Below, piece by piece: positions 37,032 through 48,122 of a DNA stretch of 64,000 nt. The stretch lies in contig JACVTC010000023.1 of assembly GCA_016946835.1 (NCBI GenBank), positions 367,001 to 431,000 of the forward strand, given 5' to 3'. The translations under genes were made by a program, and so were the position numbers. The DNA comes from Neocallimastix lanati (nom. inval.) (Eukaryota > Neocallimastigomycota > Neocallimastigomycetes > Neocallimastigales > Neocallimastigaceae). Within the stretch, counting starts at the first letter, position 1; each line of letters opens with the position of its first letter. The notes under the pieces were generated by a model. That model was not told where the DNA came from. It worked only from the letters and a program-made list of their open reading frames with translations, and made no database searches.

Positions 37032-38031
37032 TGATACGGGGTGTCACTAAATACCTTGTATTTCCTATTAAATACTCATAATAATAATAAAATAAAAACT
37101 ATTATTAAATCTTATTATTAAAATATTTTATTAATATCAAATCTAATAGAAATTATTATTAAATATTCTTATAAATTTCTTTTATTAATATTAAATATAG
37201 TAAAAATTATTATTAAATTTTCTTTTATTAATATCAAATTTAATAAAAATTATTATTAAATATTCTTATAAATTTCTTTTATTAATATTAAATATAATAA
37301 AAATTATTATTAAATATTCTTATAAATTCCTTTATTAATATTAAATATAATAAAAATTATTATTAAATATTCTTATTAAAAATTATATAATATTTAAATC
37401 ATTACTAATTCTTATTTTTATATTAAGAATAATAAAAACCTATTTCAATAAATATTTGATATAAAATACAGAATTATAAGTTTCTGTATAATATTTTCTA
37501 AACCTTTGAAATAAACTAAAAATAAATCAAAAATCAAAAATAAATTAAATCTTTATTAAAAATAAAAATGAACTAAAATACAGAATTTCAATAGTAAAAA
37601 AGATCTAAAATACAGAAAATATCAATTCTGTATAATTCTCTCTCTGAAAAACAATATCAAGAAGAAGCTACCTCCCGGAATGCCCTTCGTGATACAATCT
37701 CTAAATTAATTTTTATATTTTAATTTAATAAATGTTATTTTTTTTTAAAAAAATAATTTAAAATAATAGTTAAAAATTAAAATAAAATAATAGTTTTTTT
37801 TTATAAAGAATATATTAATGAATAATAAAATGTATTTAAATAAAGTATAAAAAGAAGAATAAATTTCTTTCTTTTTAGTACTTGGAACAAATAATTTTAA
37901 TTTTAAATTTAAATAAAGGATATTTTAAAATTTAATTTTTTTCTTGTTTCCAAATTTATTTTTATAGTTATGTGTTAATATTTATTTTTTTTGTTTTGAA
38001 TATCTTAGTGTTTCAACCCCAGCCCGTATCA
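37032..38031 (+). repeat. Solo LTR Y with 9-bp terminal inverted repeat
   Basis: TGATACGGG ... CCCGTATCA, perfect. TATA at about 37845 sits in a stem, AAGTA-AAAAAG-AAGAA paired with TTCTT-CTTTTT-TACTT (37843-37883). Small GC-richer patch near 37660-37690. Confidence 0.8.
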
Positions 38032-38035
38032 TTTT

Positions 38036-39634
38036 TGGTAAAGAACGAACATATAATGGATTATTAATTAGAATTTCAACTTACTTTAGAATCCATTATA
38101 TTATTCTTTACTTAATATTACCTTACTATATTAAATTATTTTATAAATATATTTTTTTCATTTTTATTAAAAGTTTCTTAAATATTAACAATAATTCTAT
38201 ATTTTTATTATTAATATCAATATCTATAATTTAACCTTAAATTTTATTATTTTATTAAAGTGTTTATTATCAATATTAATATTTTATTTTTATTTTCAAA
38301 TATATTATTATATTATTATTATATTATATCAATATTAAAATTGTATTCTTTTTAGTATTTTATTTTATTTTTAAATTGATTATTTAATATTTTTATTCCT
38401 CACAAATAAAATCAAATCTTAATTGATTAATAATAAATATTAAATATATTATAGTTTTTAAATTTATTTTATATAAAATATAAGAATATTATATTAACAT
38501 TCTTGATTAAAATAACTTTATTTTTCTGTAAAATCTTTTTAAATTTTGTTTGTTACTTTTCGTATACATTAAATAATTTAGTTTTAGTATATGAAAAATA
38601 ATATAAAATTATATAAACAAAATTTATTAAAATAAAAATACTTATGAATTAGTTAATTTAAATTAATATAAAATTTTAAGTAATTAGTAATAGTAAATTA
38701 TTTTTTTTGTAAAGATTTAATAAAATCTTTAATAATTAATTATTACATAATTAATTAATGTAATAAAATTACATAAATTTATGATTTACGTATATGAAAA
38801 TTAATTATAAATTTATGTAAACTTTTCATAAAGGAAAAATTATTATTTAAATAATTTTGGATAATAACTTTAATCTAAATAATTTATTTAAGTTAGTTAA
38901 TTTAGTTTAGTTTATTTAAAATAGTTATTCTATTTAACTTAGTTAATTTAGTTTAGTTAGTTTAAAATACTTTAAAATTAATTTCGGAATAGTTTTAAAT
39001 AGTTAAAATTAGTTTAAATAGTTTATAAAAATAGTTTTGAATTGTAAATATATAAACATTAGTATTAATAATATTTATATAATAAATATATAATAAATGA
39101 GTTGTTATTGAATTTAATTATTATTGTAAATAAGTTGAAAGTTTATTGAATTAATTATTGTTTAGTTTAGTTAATTATTATTTAATAAAATTATTAATAA
39201 ATATTTTGCTTATAAATAAATAGTAATATATGCAAATTAGATAGAAATAATATATTATAATGTAATAATGAAAAAATATAAATACATGTAAATTTCTATA
39301 ATTAAATCGATGTATTAGTTATTGACTATATGATAGTTAATAACAAAAAAGAGATTTAATTTTTTTTAATTAATAAAGATTATTTTATTTAAAAAAACGA
39401 ATTTTTATTACGTGTTCTTTTTTATTTTGGTGTTAAAATTTGTTATTTGTAATCTGTTTCTGATAGAAGTCTTTACATTTTTTTATATGATAATAAAATG
39501 TAGAAAGGCTTTACTTATTTATGTTTTTTTCAAAAAGTATAAATAAGTGAAGTTTTTCAATAATTAAAATGTAGACAGAAAAATATTAAAAATAAATAAT
39601 TAATAAAATTTCTAATAAAACCCGAACCATAGCA
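38036..39634 (+). repeat. Solo LTR P, 1.6 kb
   Basis: TGGTAAAGAACGAAC ... CCGAACCATAGCA. TATA at about 39537 lies in the 3' arm of a hairpin, CTTTACTTATTTAT (39509-39522) with ATAAATAAGTGAAG. Holds TTTAGTTAGTTTAAAATAG-type short tandem repeats near 38880-39010. May be composite. Confidence 0.55.
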
Positions 39635-39689
39635 TTTTTTGTAAAGAATGAATTAATAACCTTTATTTTATTATTAATAATTCTTTACT

Positions 39690-40199
39690 TGTAAAGGATA
39701 TAACTCGATGAGCTATATAAGCCTCATTACCATAACAAATTAATCATTATTTAGTATGACCATACGCCTCAAAATCCTTTTACAATATAAATATATATTA
39801 TTTATTATTATTAAATAATAATAATAATAATAATAATAAAATTGTTGAATATAATTTATACTTTTTAAAGTATAATTAATTGTTTATTTTTTATTTATTT
39901 TTATCTAACTTTTTAAACTATTGTTTATTATTTTATATAACTTTTTAATTGTTTATTTTTTATGTATAAAAGAATAGTGAATAAACTGTTGTAATCTTCG
40001 TAAGATTATTAATATTTTAATAATCTGATAACTTCATTCATTAAAAAATATTATTAAATAAAATCAAATAAAATTATAAAATAAAAATATAATAAAATAC
40101 TATAAGAACACTGATAAAATAAAATTTAATTATTATAAAGAAGTTATTAGTTTAAAGCATTCCAACCAAGTTATATTAAAACCAAATATAATCTTAACA
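39690..40199 (+). repeat. Nested solo LTR D
   Basis: TGTAAAGGATATAACTCG ... ATAATCTTAACA, flanked by TTACT. TATA (TGTATAAAAG) near 39963 and a TAATCTT-CGT-AAGATTA hairpin at 39992-40008. Confidence 0.8.
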
Positions 40200-40204
40200 T
40201 TACT

Positions 40205-41418
40205 TGTCACGAATACTAGTGGATTTGAAGTTAAAATTCACTATTAGATCAATTGAAATTTAATTTAGTTATTGACAAAAAATTATTTTAATTCAATTTT
40301 AATTATAAAAATAAATATTAGAAACATTAAAGAATTAGAAACCAAAGGGTTTGGACTTATTTATTAAAGATAATTTAATTTAATTTAACCCTTAAGAATT
40401 TGGAAAAAATAACATGAAGAAAAGCAATGATAACTCAACAAATAATGGAGATATTATATTGATATTCCCGCTAAAATTATATCCATTGGAAAGCTACGGT
40501 CGAGAACTACAACATATGTTAAAATCAACCTTATTGGACAACTAGATAACGAGATATTGGACTTTAAAGATATTTAAATATAAAAATATAATTTAATTAT
40601 TTAATTAAGACCCTAAATTATTAATTAAGAAATTTATACGAGATAAATCTCTTAACTTGTAAATTATATTATTAATTTTTATTATTAATAAAAAAATACA
40701 GAATTAGTTATTAGTAATAGTTTTATAATATTTTAAATAAGTTTTATAAGTTTTATATATTTTATTATTATATATTTTATTCAATTATTTCTAAAAGATT
40801 CTAAGGAATTCTTTATCATTCTAAAGATTTCCGAAAGAGAATTTTTAATTAGTTTTAATATTTTATTTTATTTTATATTTTATTATTAAATTAGTTTATT
40901 ATTAAATTGTTTTATGAATAAGTTATATAGTTATTTTATAAAAAGATTCTTATCAATATTATTTTATTATTATATTTTATATAGTTTATATACATGCATG
41001 AATATATTAAGATTAAAATGTATTATTTAATTATATTGTTAATTATTATTTTAGTTTAGTATAAAAAAATTTGAAATTCCATATTTTGAATTATTTGTAA
41101 GATTATTAACCTTTAATCTTTAATTAACTAATAAATTCTAAACTATTAACATAAAGTTAATAAATTAATTATAACAATAAATAATTTTTTATATTAATCT
41201 TAGTTAAAATTTATTATTAAAATATATATTAAATAAAGTTCTAATAAACATAAATCTTAAATATTGAAATCTTAATTATAAAACTCTGTGTGTGTTATTT
41301 ATTATTTAAATTTAATTAAATTGTTATAAATAATAAAAACATCTTGACCTGACCAATTTAACCCAAACTAGGAAAGATATAGAAAGAAACTTACCTACTA
41401 CCTCAAAAACTTTTAACA
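40205..41418 (+). repeat. Nested solo LTR C, copy 2
   Basis: TGTCACGAATACTAGTGG ... AACTTTTAACA, flanked by TTACT (40200-40204 and 41419-41423). Confidence 0.88.
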
Positions 41419-42280
41419 TTACTAAATCGTACTATCCTATATTCTTGATAACCTAAACTTAATAATAAAGTTTAATTTATTTTGATATAAATTAATTTTA
41501 ACTTGTAAATAATGTAAATCAATTTTAATTAATTACTTTATTGTTATATTATTAAATATATGTATATATTAAAATACAATTGTAAATATTAAAATTATAC
41601 TTTTAAGATACTAAATTATTAAAACTATTAATTAAATATTATTATAAAAATTATTATAAAATTATTAAAATTATTAATTAAATATTATTCTAAAAATTAT
41701 TATAAACTATTAATATTATAAAATTATTAAAATTATTAAATATTATTATAAAAATTTATTTATTATAATCAAATTTATTAATTAAATATTATAAAAATTT
41801 TATTTTATTTTTGAAAATAATTACAAGTATTATTTAAAATAATTAAAAATTATTAAATTTATTATATTAATCTTTAAAAACAATTTATTTAACTTAAAAA
41901 TATCAAAGAAAATAGTAAAACTATTTTCTATATATTTATTTTATAATTATTTTTAATTAAATTATATTTGAATATTATATTATCATATTTATAAAAATTA
42001 AAACAAAAATGAGTTATTGATATAAAATTAATTCAATAATTCTATAAAATTACTTAAATTATAAACAAATAATTATACTTTAAATTTATAAAAAATATAA
42101 ATATTGTAAATATTTCTTAAAAATTAAATGTATGTACTTCAAAAATAAATTTTAATATTAATAAATAATAAATACTTTTTAATAAAAAGAAATTTTTTAA
42201 TTTAAAATCAAAGCAGGGTAATACCCGTCCCCCCTGCTTGATTTTAAATCCATACGTGTCAACCCCGAGTCTACCATTTT

Positions 42281-43150
42281 TGTTACGGTACAATTAAATA
42301 AAGAAAAATTAAACTATTTAAAGAAAATATTAAAGTAAAAAATATTATTAATAATTATAAATAAATAAAAAAAAATTGAATATTAAAATATTAGTTATAG
42401 AATATTATAAAGTTAAATAAAAATAATTAGATGTATTGAAAAATCATGTATTAATTATATTATTTAATATTGTAAAATTTTTATATAATATTTTAATAAT
42501 TTAGAAAATTTAAGTTTATTATATTTTTATTATTAAATTTTTATTATTAAATTTTTATTATAAAATTTTTATTATTAAATTTTTATTATTAAATTTTTAT
42601 TATTAAATTTTTATTTTTATTTTTAATCCAATCAAATAAATATTTTATTAGTATAAAAAAGAACAAAGTAACACAATACTTTTGTTCTCTCCCTTTTTTT
42701 CTTACGACTTTATTATTATATTATTTTTTTAATATTTTCTAAAAGTTAAATAATAAATTAAATAGTTTAAAATAAATTAATATTTATTAAATAGTTTTTT
42801 CTAAATTTAGTGTTTTAAAAGTGTTTAATTAATAGCTTTTGTGTTTAGTGTATAATATTAAGATAGTATAGTATAAAATTAGTTTAGTAATAGATTAGTT
42901 GTATTAAACATTTTATAGAAATAGTAATAGATTTAGAGAAATTGTTTAGTTTAGATTAGATTAGTTTAGATTAGGATATTAGTTTAAGTTATTTTAATTT
43001 AGTTTAGATTCTTTTGATTAGGATAGTTTAGACTAAAATTAGAATAGTTTATTAATTAATTTAGGTTTAGAATTAGAGAATAATATTTTAAATTTTTCCT
43101 TATTATTAGAATATATTATTTTATTAATAAAATCTTCAGATCTTGTACCA
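42281..43150 (+). repeat. Solo LTR Q, relative of the element 1 LTR
   Basis: TGTTACGGTACAATTAA ... CAGATCTTGTACCA, flanked by TTTT. Carries the same TATA plus GAACAAAGTA/TACTTT hairpin as element 1. A run of TTATTATTAAATTT repeats lies near 42530-42610. Confidence 0.85.
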
Positions 43151-43169
43151 TTTTATGTAATAATCATAC

Positions 43170-44021
43170 TGTAAAATATTTAATAATTTGAATACGTATT
43201 TAAATGTAATGTAATGTAAATTATTGTGGATAAAAAAGTTTTCCAAATTTTTAATATAAATTTAAATGTATTCCAAATTATTAATTCAAATAATTTTCTC
43301 AAAAATTTATGACTAAATTATTTGGAGAATTTACTCACTTTGAATCATGAAACTTTTTAAATTAAAAATAATTAGTCATAAATTAGTTAAATTAAAATAA
43401 TCAAAGAAAAATTGCCTTTTCCGTTTGTTACAAAAACTTGTCGTTTTGTTTATTTATTTTAGAAATATTAGATAGTTTTAAATAGTTTTTATATTAAAAT
43501 AATTCATAAAATTTCATGTAATTTATTATTAAATGTAATTACAAATATATAATAATATTTTAGTTAGTTTATTACAATTTATTCAATTTAAATTTTAATT
43601 TTCAAAAAGTATAAAAAGAGTTAATTTTCAACTATTGAACGATAGTTGGAAAATAGTATAGAAAAGTATAGTATAGATAGTATAGATTTTATATTTTATT
43701 AATTCGTATTATAGCTATTATTAGAATAGTTATTTTTTATAAAACAATTTTTTTTTAAAATTTATTTTAAAAATCTTAACTGCTAGTAGGCATTCCGGTA
43801 AAGGACCCTACGGTACCCAGTTAAGTGATTGTTGATTTATAGTATAGTTAAATTTGATAAATAAGAAATATTAATAAAGGAATTTTTATAAAACAAAAAA
43901 TTAAATTAGTTTTTAGTTTTAGTGTTTTAGTTAATAATTAATTATAGTGTTAATATAATAAAATTGTGAAAAATAAATAATAGTCTGTCCACACCGACCT
44001 AAACTATTAGTTTATTTTACA
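43170..44021 (+). repeat. Nested solo LTR F with 9-bp terminal inverted repeat
   Basis: TGTAAAATA ... TATTTTACA, perfect; flanked by CATAC on both sides. TATA (GTATAAAAAG) near 43609 and stem TTTTCAACTAT / ATAGTTGGAAAA at 43625-43653. A GC-rich patch, GCATTCCGGTAAAGGACCC, is near 43790. Confidence 0.88.
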
Positions 44022-44556
44022 CATACTAAGTGCTATTACTTAATATAATTATTAACTTCAATGTTAAAGTTTTGTGATAATTTGGTCTTAACTATTAGGT
44101 CAAGAAGCCAAATTATAGTAATTAATTAATAATTTAATTTTACTCTTGTTTAAAACATATTGTTATTAATAAATTTTATAATTAAGTTTTTATTTAAAAT
44201 ATAAATTTTATTTAATCTTAATAATATTTTATTACATTATTATTTTATATAATTATTACTATAATTCAAATTACAGTAATCCTACAAAGGATTAATCAAA
44301 AGATTTAAACATGTATTTATATAAAATAATTAATTATTAAAATATTAATTATTAATATGAATATGTAAATAATAATAATAAAAGTTTGATATTGATAATA
44401 TAAAGTAAGATAATAATATAAATATTTAATATAAATAAAATATAGGAATCTAATATAGCTAAATATTATATTTTATAATTAAAATAATATATAAAGATTT
44501 TGATAATAAATTAATATAGATATTAATTTAATATGACAATCACGTGTTTACATTAT

Positions 44557-45232
44557 TGATAAGCGGGACTTTTATGTGCTACTAATTTTTAATAGTATCG
44601 TTATATTTAATTAACCTTTATTAATATATTTTAATTTAAAAACCCAATTAACCAAGGGTCTTCTCTAAAACTACAATAAGGAAGAGTAGTTATTAGAAAT
44701 CTTTATAATAATTTAATTATTAATAAATATACATTTAAAATATGTTATATCGGAGTATAGTATAATATATAATAAATATAATAAATATAACTATATAATT
44801 CTTAAAATGAAAATAAGAATAATAAAGTTAAATATATAAGAATATAATTATATAATAAATATGAATATAATAAATAATATCAACTATATATATTTAATTA
44901 TAATTAAAATAACTAAAACTATTTCATTATATTATATATTATAATATATAGAAGTATTATGTATTTTTAATATAAACTTTAAAAATAAATATGAATAGTT
45001 AAATTATATATATAATAATATTCTTATTATATATATTTAGAAGAAATTAACTATTTAATTTAATATATTTAATATATTTCATATTATAATGAATAATATA
45101 TATAAATATTGAATAATATATGAATAAGAAATTATTTCAAATATTATTATTGACAAAAGAGATATAAATTTAATATTTAATAATTATTATTAAATATACA
45201 AATATGTTGCTACACATATTTGTTTTATATCA
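44557..45232. repeat. Solo LTR S nested in B copy 3
   Basis: TGATAAGCGGGACTTTTATG ... TTGTTTTATATCA, flanked by TTAT (44553-44556 and 45233-45236). Its right 60 bp match the right end of the W LTR (60350-60414), so it belongs to the W lineage. Confidence 0.78.
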
Positions 45233-45266
45233 TTATTTAATATATATTAATTTTATAGACATTAAT

Positions 45267-46059
45267 TGTAAAGCAATTGTAAAGATGTGATTATCCCAAT
45301 CACATTTTAAATTAAAAATTTTTCTTGCGTAATTCAAAAATGTAAATTGTTCTTTGATTTATAAAATAATAAGCAAAGTAAATAAATCATATGAACTAAA
45401 TTTTTGAATTATATTCTTTAAGCCACAAGATAAATTTTTAATGTAATAATTTTTATAAAATTTAATTCTGAGAAAATTATTGTTGTAAAATAATTTAAAT
45501 GAATTAATTAAAGTTTAAAACAAAATAAATTAATAATTTATTTTGTGAAAATTAAGTTTCAAAATTTAATCATGACTCCTTTAACATTGTTTTTAAATCG
45601 AAAATAAATAAAGACTTTACTTATAATATTAAAATAATAAATAGATAATAAATGTACTTAATTTTAATTATTTAGTATTTAGTTTAATTAATAATTATAT
45701 TTTTCTAAATTTAGCTATAGTTTATAAATTTATTATTTAATAAAATTCATTAGGATAGTTTTATATTAAAATATATGTAATTTAAATAAAATAATATATT
45801 ATCAATGTATTTAGGAAAAGTATAAATAGAAGATACTTTTCACATTTTTTCTCGATGTAATTGTTATTGAACAAATAACTATTTATAAATATTAAATATT
45901 AATAAAATATATTTTTAATAAAAATTTTTTTAATAAAATAAAATTTATTGTATCTTTGTTGTTGTAATCTATTTTAGTATTTTCTTTTACAGCAATTAAT
46001 AAAATAAAATAATAATAATAATGATTAATTAATAAAATTATTTAAATAATTGTTTTACA
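45267..46059 (+). repeat. Probable LTR T nested in B copy 3
   Basis: TGTAAAGCAATTG ... TTGTTTTACA. TATA inside AAAAGTAT-9 nt-ATACTTTT (45816-45840). No clear target duplication found, so the borders are tentative. Confidence 0.4.
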
Positions 46060-47189
46060 AAAATATATAAATAAATTAATAAAATAAATGTTAATATATT
46101 TAGTCAATTAGTTGGCCTAGACTAATTCCTAAATATTTTAATAAAGTTAATTTAATAATAATTATTATATATTATTACTCATTAATATTGAAATTTAAAT
46201 AACTGAATTATTGAAATTGAAATTGAATTGAAATTCAGTTATTATCTTAACATTCAACTTAACGACTAATTCATTAAGTTGAGGAAAATAAAATAAAAAA
46301 AAATAAAATTATACCTTTGTTGAGTTTATTATAAAATTAACTATAATAATAACACAAAAGTAAAAGAAGGAATATTTGGATAAATTTGGTTTAAAAAATA
46401 TGTTTCTTGAATAAAATATTTTATTAATTTATTAAAGTTTAAAATATAAAATTGTTATTATTATTACTATATTTTTATAATAATAACTCTTGATTTCTTA
46501 AAGGGAAATCAAGAACCTTATTTATATTTTTTTATGGAAATAAGGTTAAATAAAAAGGGTTTTCTAATCTTAAAAAATATCTTATCTAGAAAAAGATTAG
46601 AAGAAAAAACTAGATAATTTTTTTGATCGATATTCTATTCATATCGATCATCGTATATATTAAGTAAAACCAAATATATTATTTTATATTTGGATAAAGC
46701 CTTAATATATCGATTTCCTAAATTTTAATTTAGATCATCAAATAAAAGGAAAAATCAATAATAACCGGAATGATCTAAATTGTTCTATTTTTCTAAATAT
46801 TATTTTTAAAATCTAATCTAAACTTATTAACATAAAACTATCTTTAAACTAGAATACAGAATTATAAAAAATACAGAAACTTATTAATTGTTCTTTTAAA
46901 TGTACGATGTAAAAAATAAATAAAACTAATGTTTACATTAACTTGATAATTAAATGAATAACTAAATAAAATTAATAATATTAATAAATGTACATATAAT
47001 AATTATTTAAATAAATTTTCTAATATTATTTAAGTGTATAAATAATTACAATTATAATAAATTTGATAATAATATCTCAATGTATGAATTAATTATAATT
47101 TAAATAAATTTATAATTATTATCAATAATTATAAAGAGTAAGAAATATTAATTATTTATTAATAAATAATTATTATTTCTTACATTTTA

Positions 47190-48101
47190 TGTAATAATTT
47201 AATTATAAGATTAATTATAATTAAATTATTAATTGCAACTTAATAATAACTTAATAAAAATTATTATTAAATTGAGACAAATATAAAAAAGTTTTATACT
47301 TATCTTAATATTAGGAATTTATTATAACTATTTATAATAAACAATTAGCAAAAGAAACACAGATTTGTTATAAGAAGAATATTTTATTTTTATATTTTAT
47401 TTTTTATTTTAAAATTTATTTTTATTAATAACTATCTTTATTATCTAAAAAAAAATATAAATATTTAATATTGTTATTATGTTTGATATATAATAATTGT
47501 TATATTATAATCGTTATAATAATAACTCTTGATTATCAAAGAGAACTAAAGAGCCTTATTTATATTTTTTTTGAAAAATAAGGTTATTTAAAAAAATGTT
47601 TTCTAATCTTAATAAATCTCTTATCTAGGAAAAGATTAGAAAGAAAAACCTAGATAATATTTTTTGATCGATATTCTATACGTATCGATCATCGTATCAA
47701 TTAGGTAAAACCAATTACTTTAAAGAGTGATTGGGAAAACCTTAATTAACCGATTTGCTAACCTAATCTAATTGATCGAAAATAAAAGAATAAAATAATA
47801 AAAAATATTTCGATCTAAAATTATATATTTTCAAATAAGGAAAATAACGTATTAATAATATTAATAAACAAAATACAAAATACATTGCTAAATACATAAT
47901 AAAATACATAATGTGTTTGTTTACATTTTAATTAAATAAATAAACTAAAACTAATAAATTTAATAATTAAATGTAATATTAAATAAATTATTAATAATAT
48001 TTTAATAAATAAGTATAATAAAGTTAAATAAAGTTATAATTATTATAACTTGACTAAGAAAATATAATTATTTCATTTAAAAATAATTATAGATTCTTAC
48101 A
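47190..48101 (-). repeat. 3' LTR of gypsy Z (inverted)
   Basis: On the minus strand starts TGTAAGAATCTATAATT right after a PPT; the other end is TGTAATAATTTAATT on the plus strand. Reversed R hairpin near 47525, interleaved blocks at 47601-47657, GATCGATATTC...ATATCGATC palindrome near 47667-47690. Same family as 24636-25775. Confidence 0.88.
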
Positions 48102-48122
48102 TTGCTCCTCTTAAGAGGACAC
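48102..48122 (-). promoter_or_regulatory. Polypurine tract of gypsy Z overlapping the pol stop
   Basis: On the minus strand AAGAGGAGCAA abuts the LTR. The stop codon TAA is the centre of the palindrome CCTCTTAAGAGG. The same GGAGCAA-TGTAAGAA arrangement occurs at 23253 and 23672. Confidence 0.75.

Larger units (their letters stand above)
39640..42276 (-). repeat. Solo LTR A, copy 4, split by two tandem LTRs
   Basis: Interrupted after base 50: TTACT-[D]-TTACT-[C2]-TTACT. A further internal deletion lies near 41765. Right end GAGTCTACCA. Confidence 0.88.
44062..46252 (-). repeat. Nested solo LTR B, copy 3, itself interrupted
   Basis: TGTTAAAGTTTTGTG ... TTATTATCTTAACA, flanked by TTCAA (44057-44061 and 46253-46257). 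It sits 49 bp inside E copy 2 once F is subtracted. Confidence 0.85.
43156..47184 (-). repeat. Solo LTR E, copy 2, with nested LTRs inside
   Basis: Same ends as copy 1, flanked by a perfect TTTTA duplication (43151-43155 and 47185-47189). Interrupted by F (43170-44021) and B3 (44062-46252), the latter itself split by S and probably T. The remainder matches copy 1 closely, including the GATCGATATTC palindrome near 46625. Confidence 0.88.
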
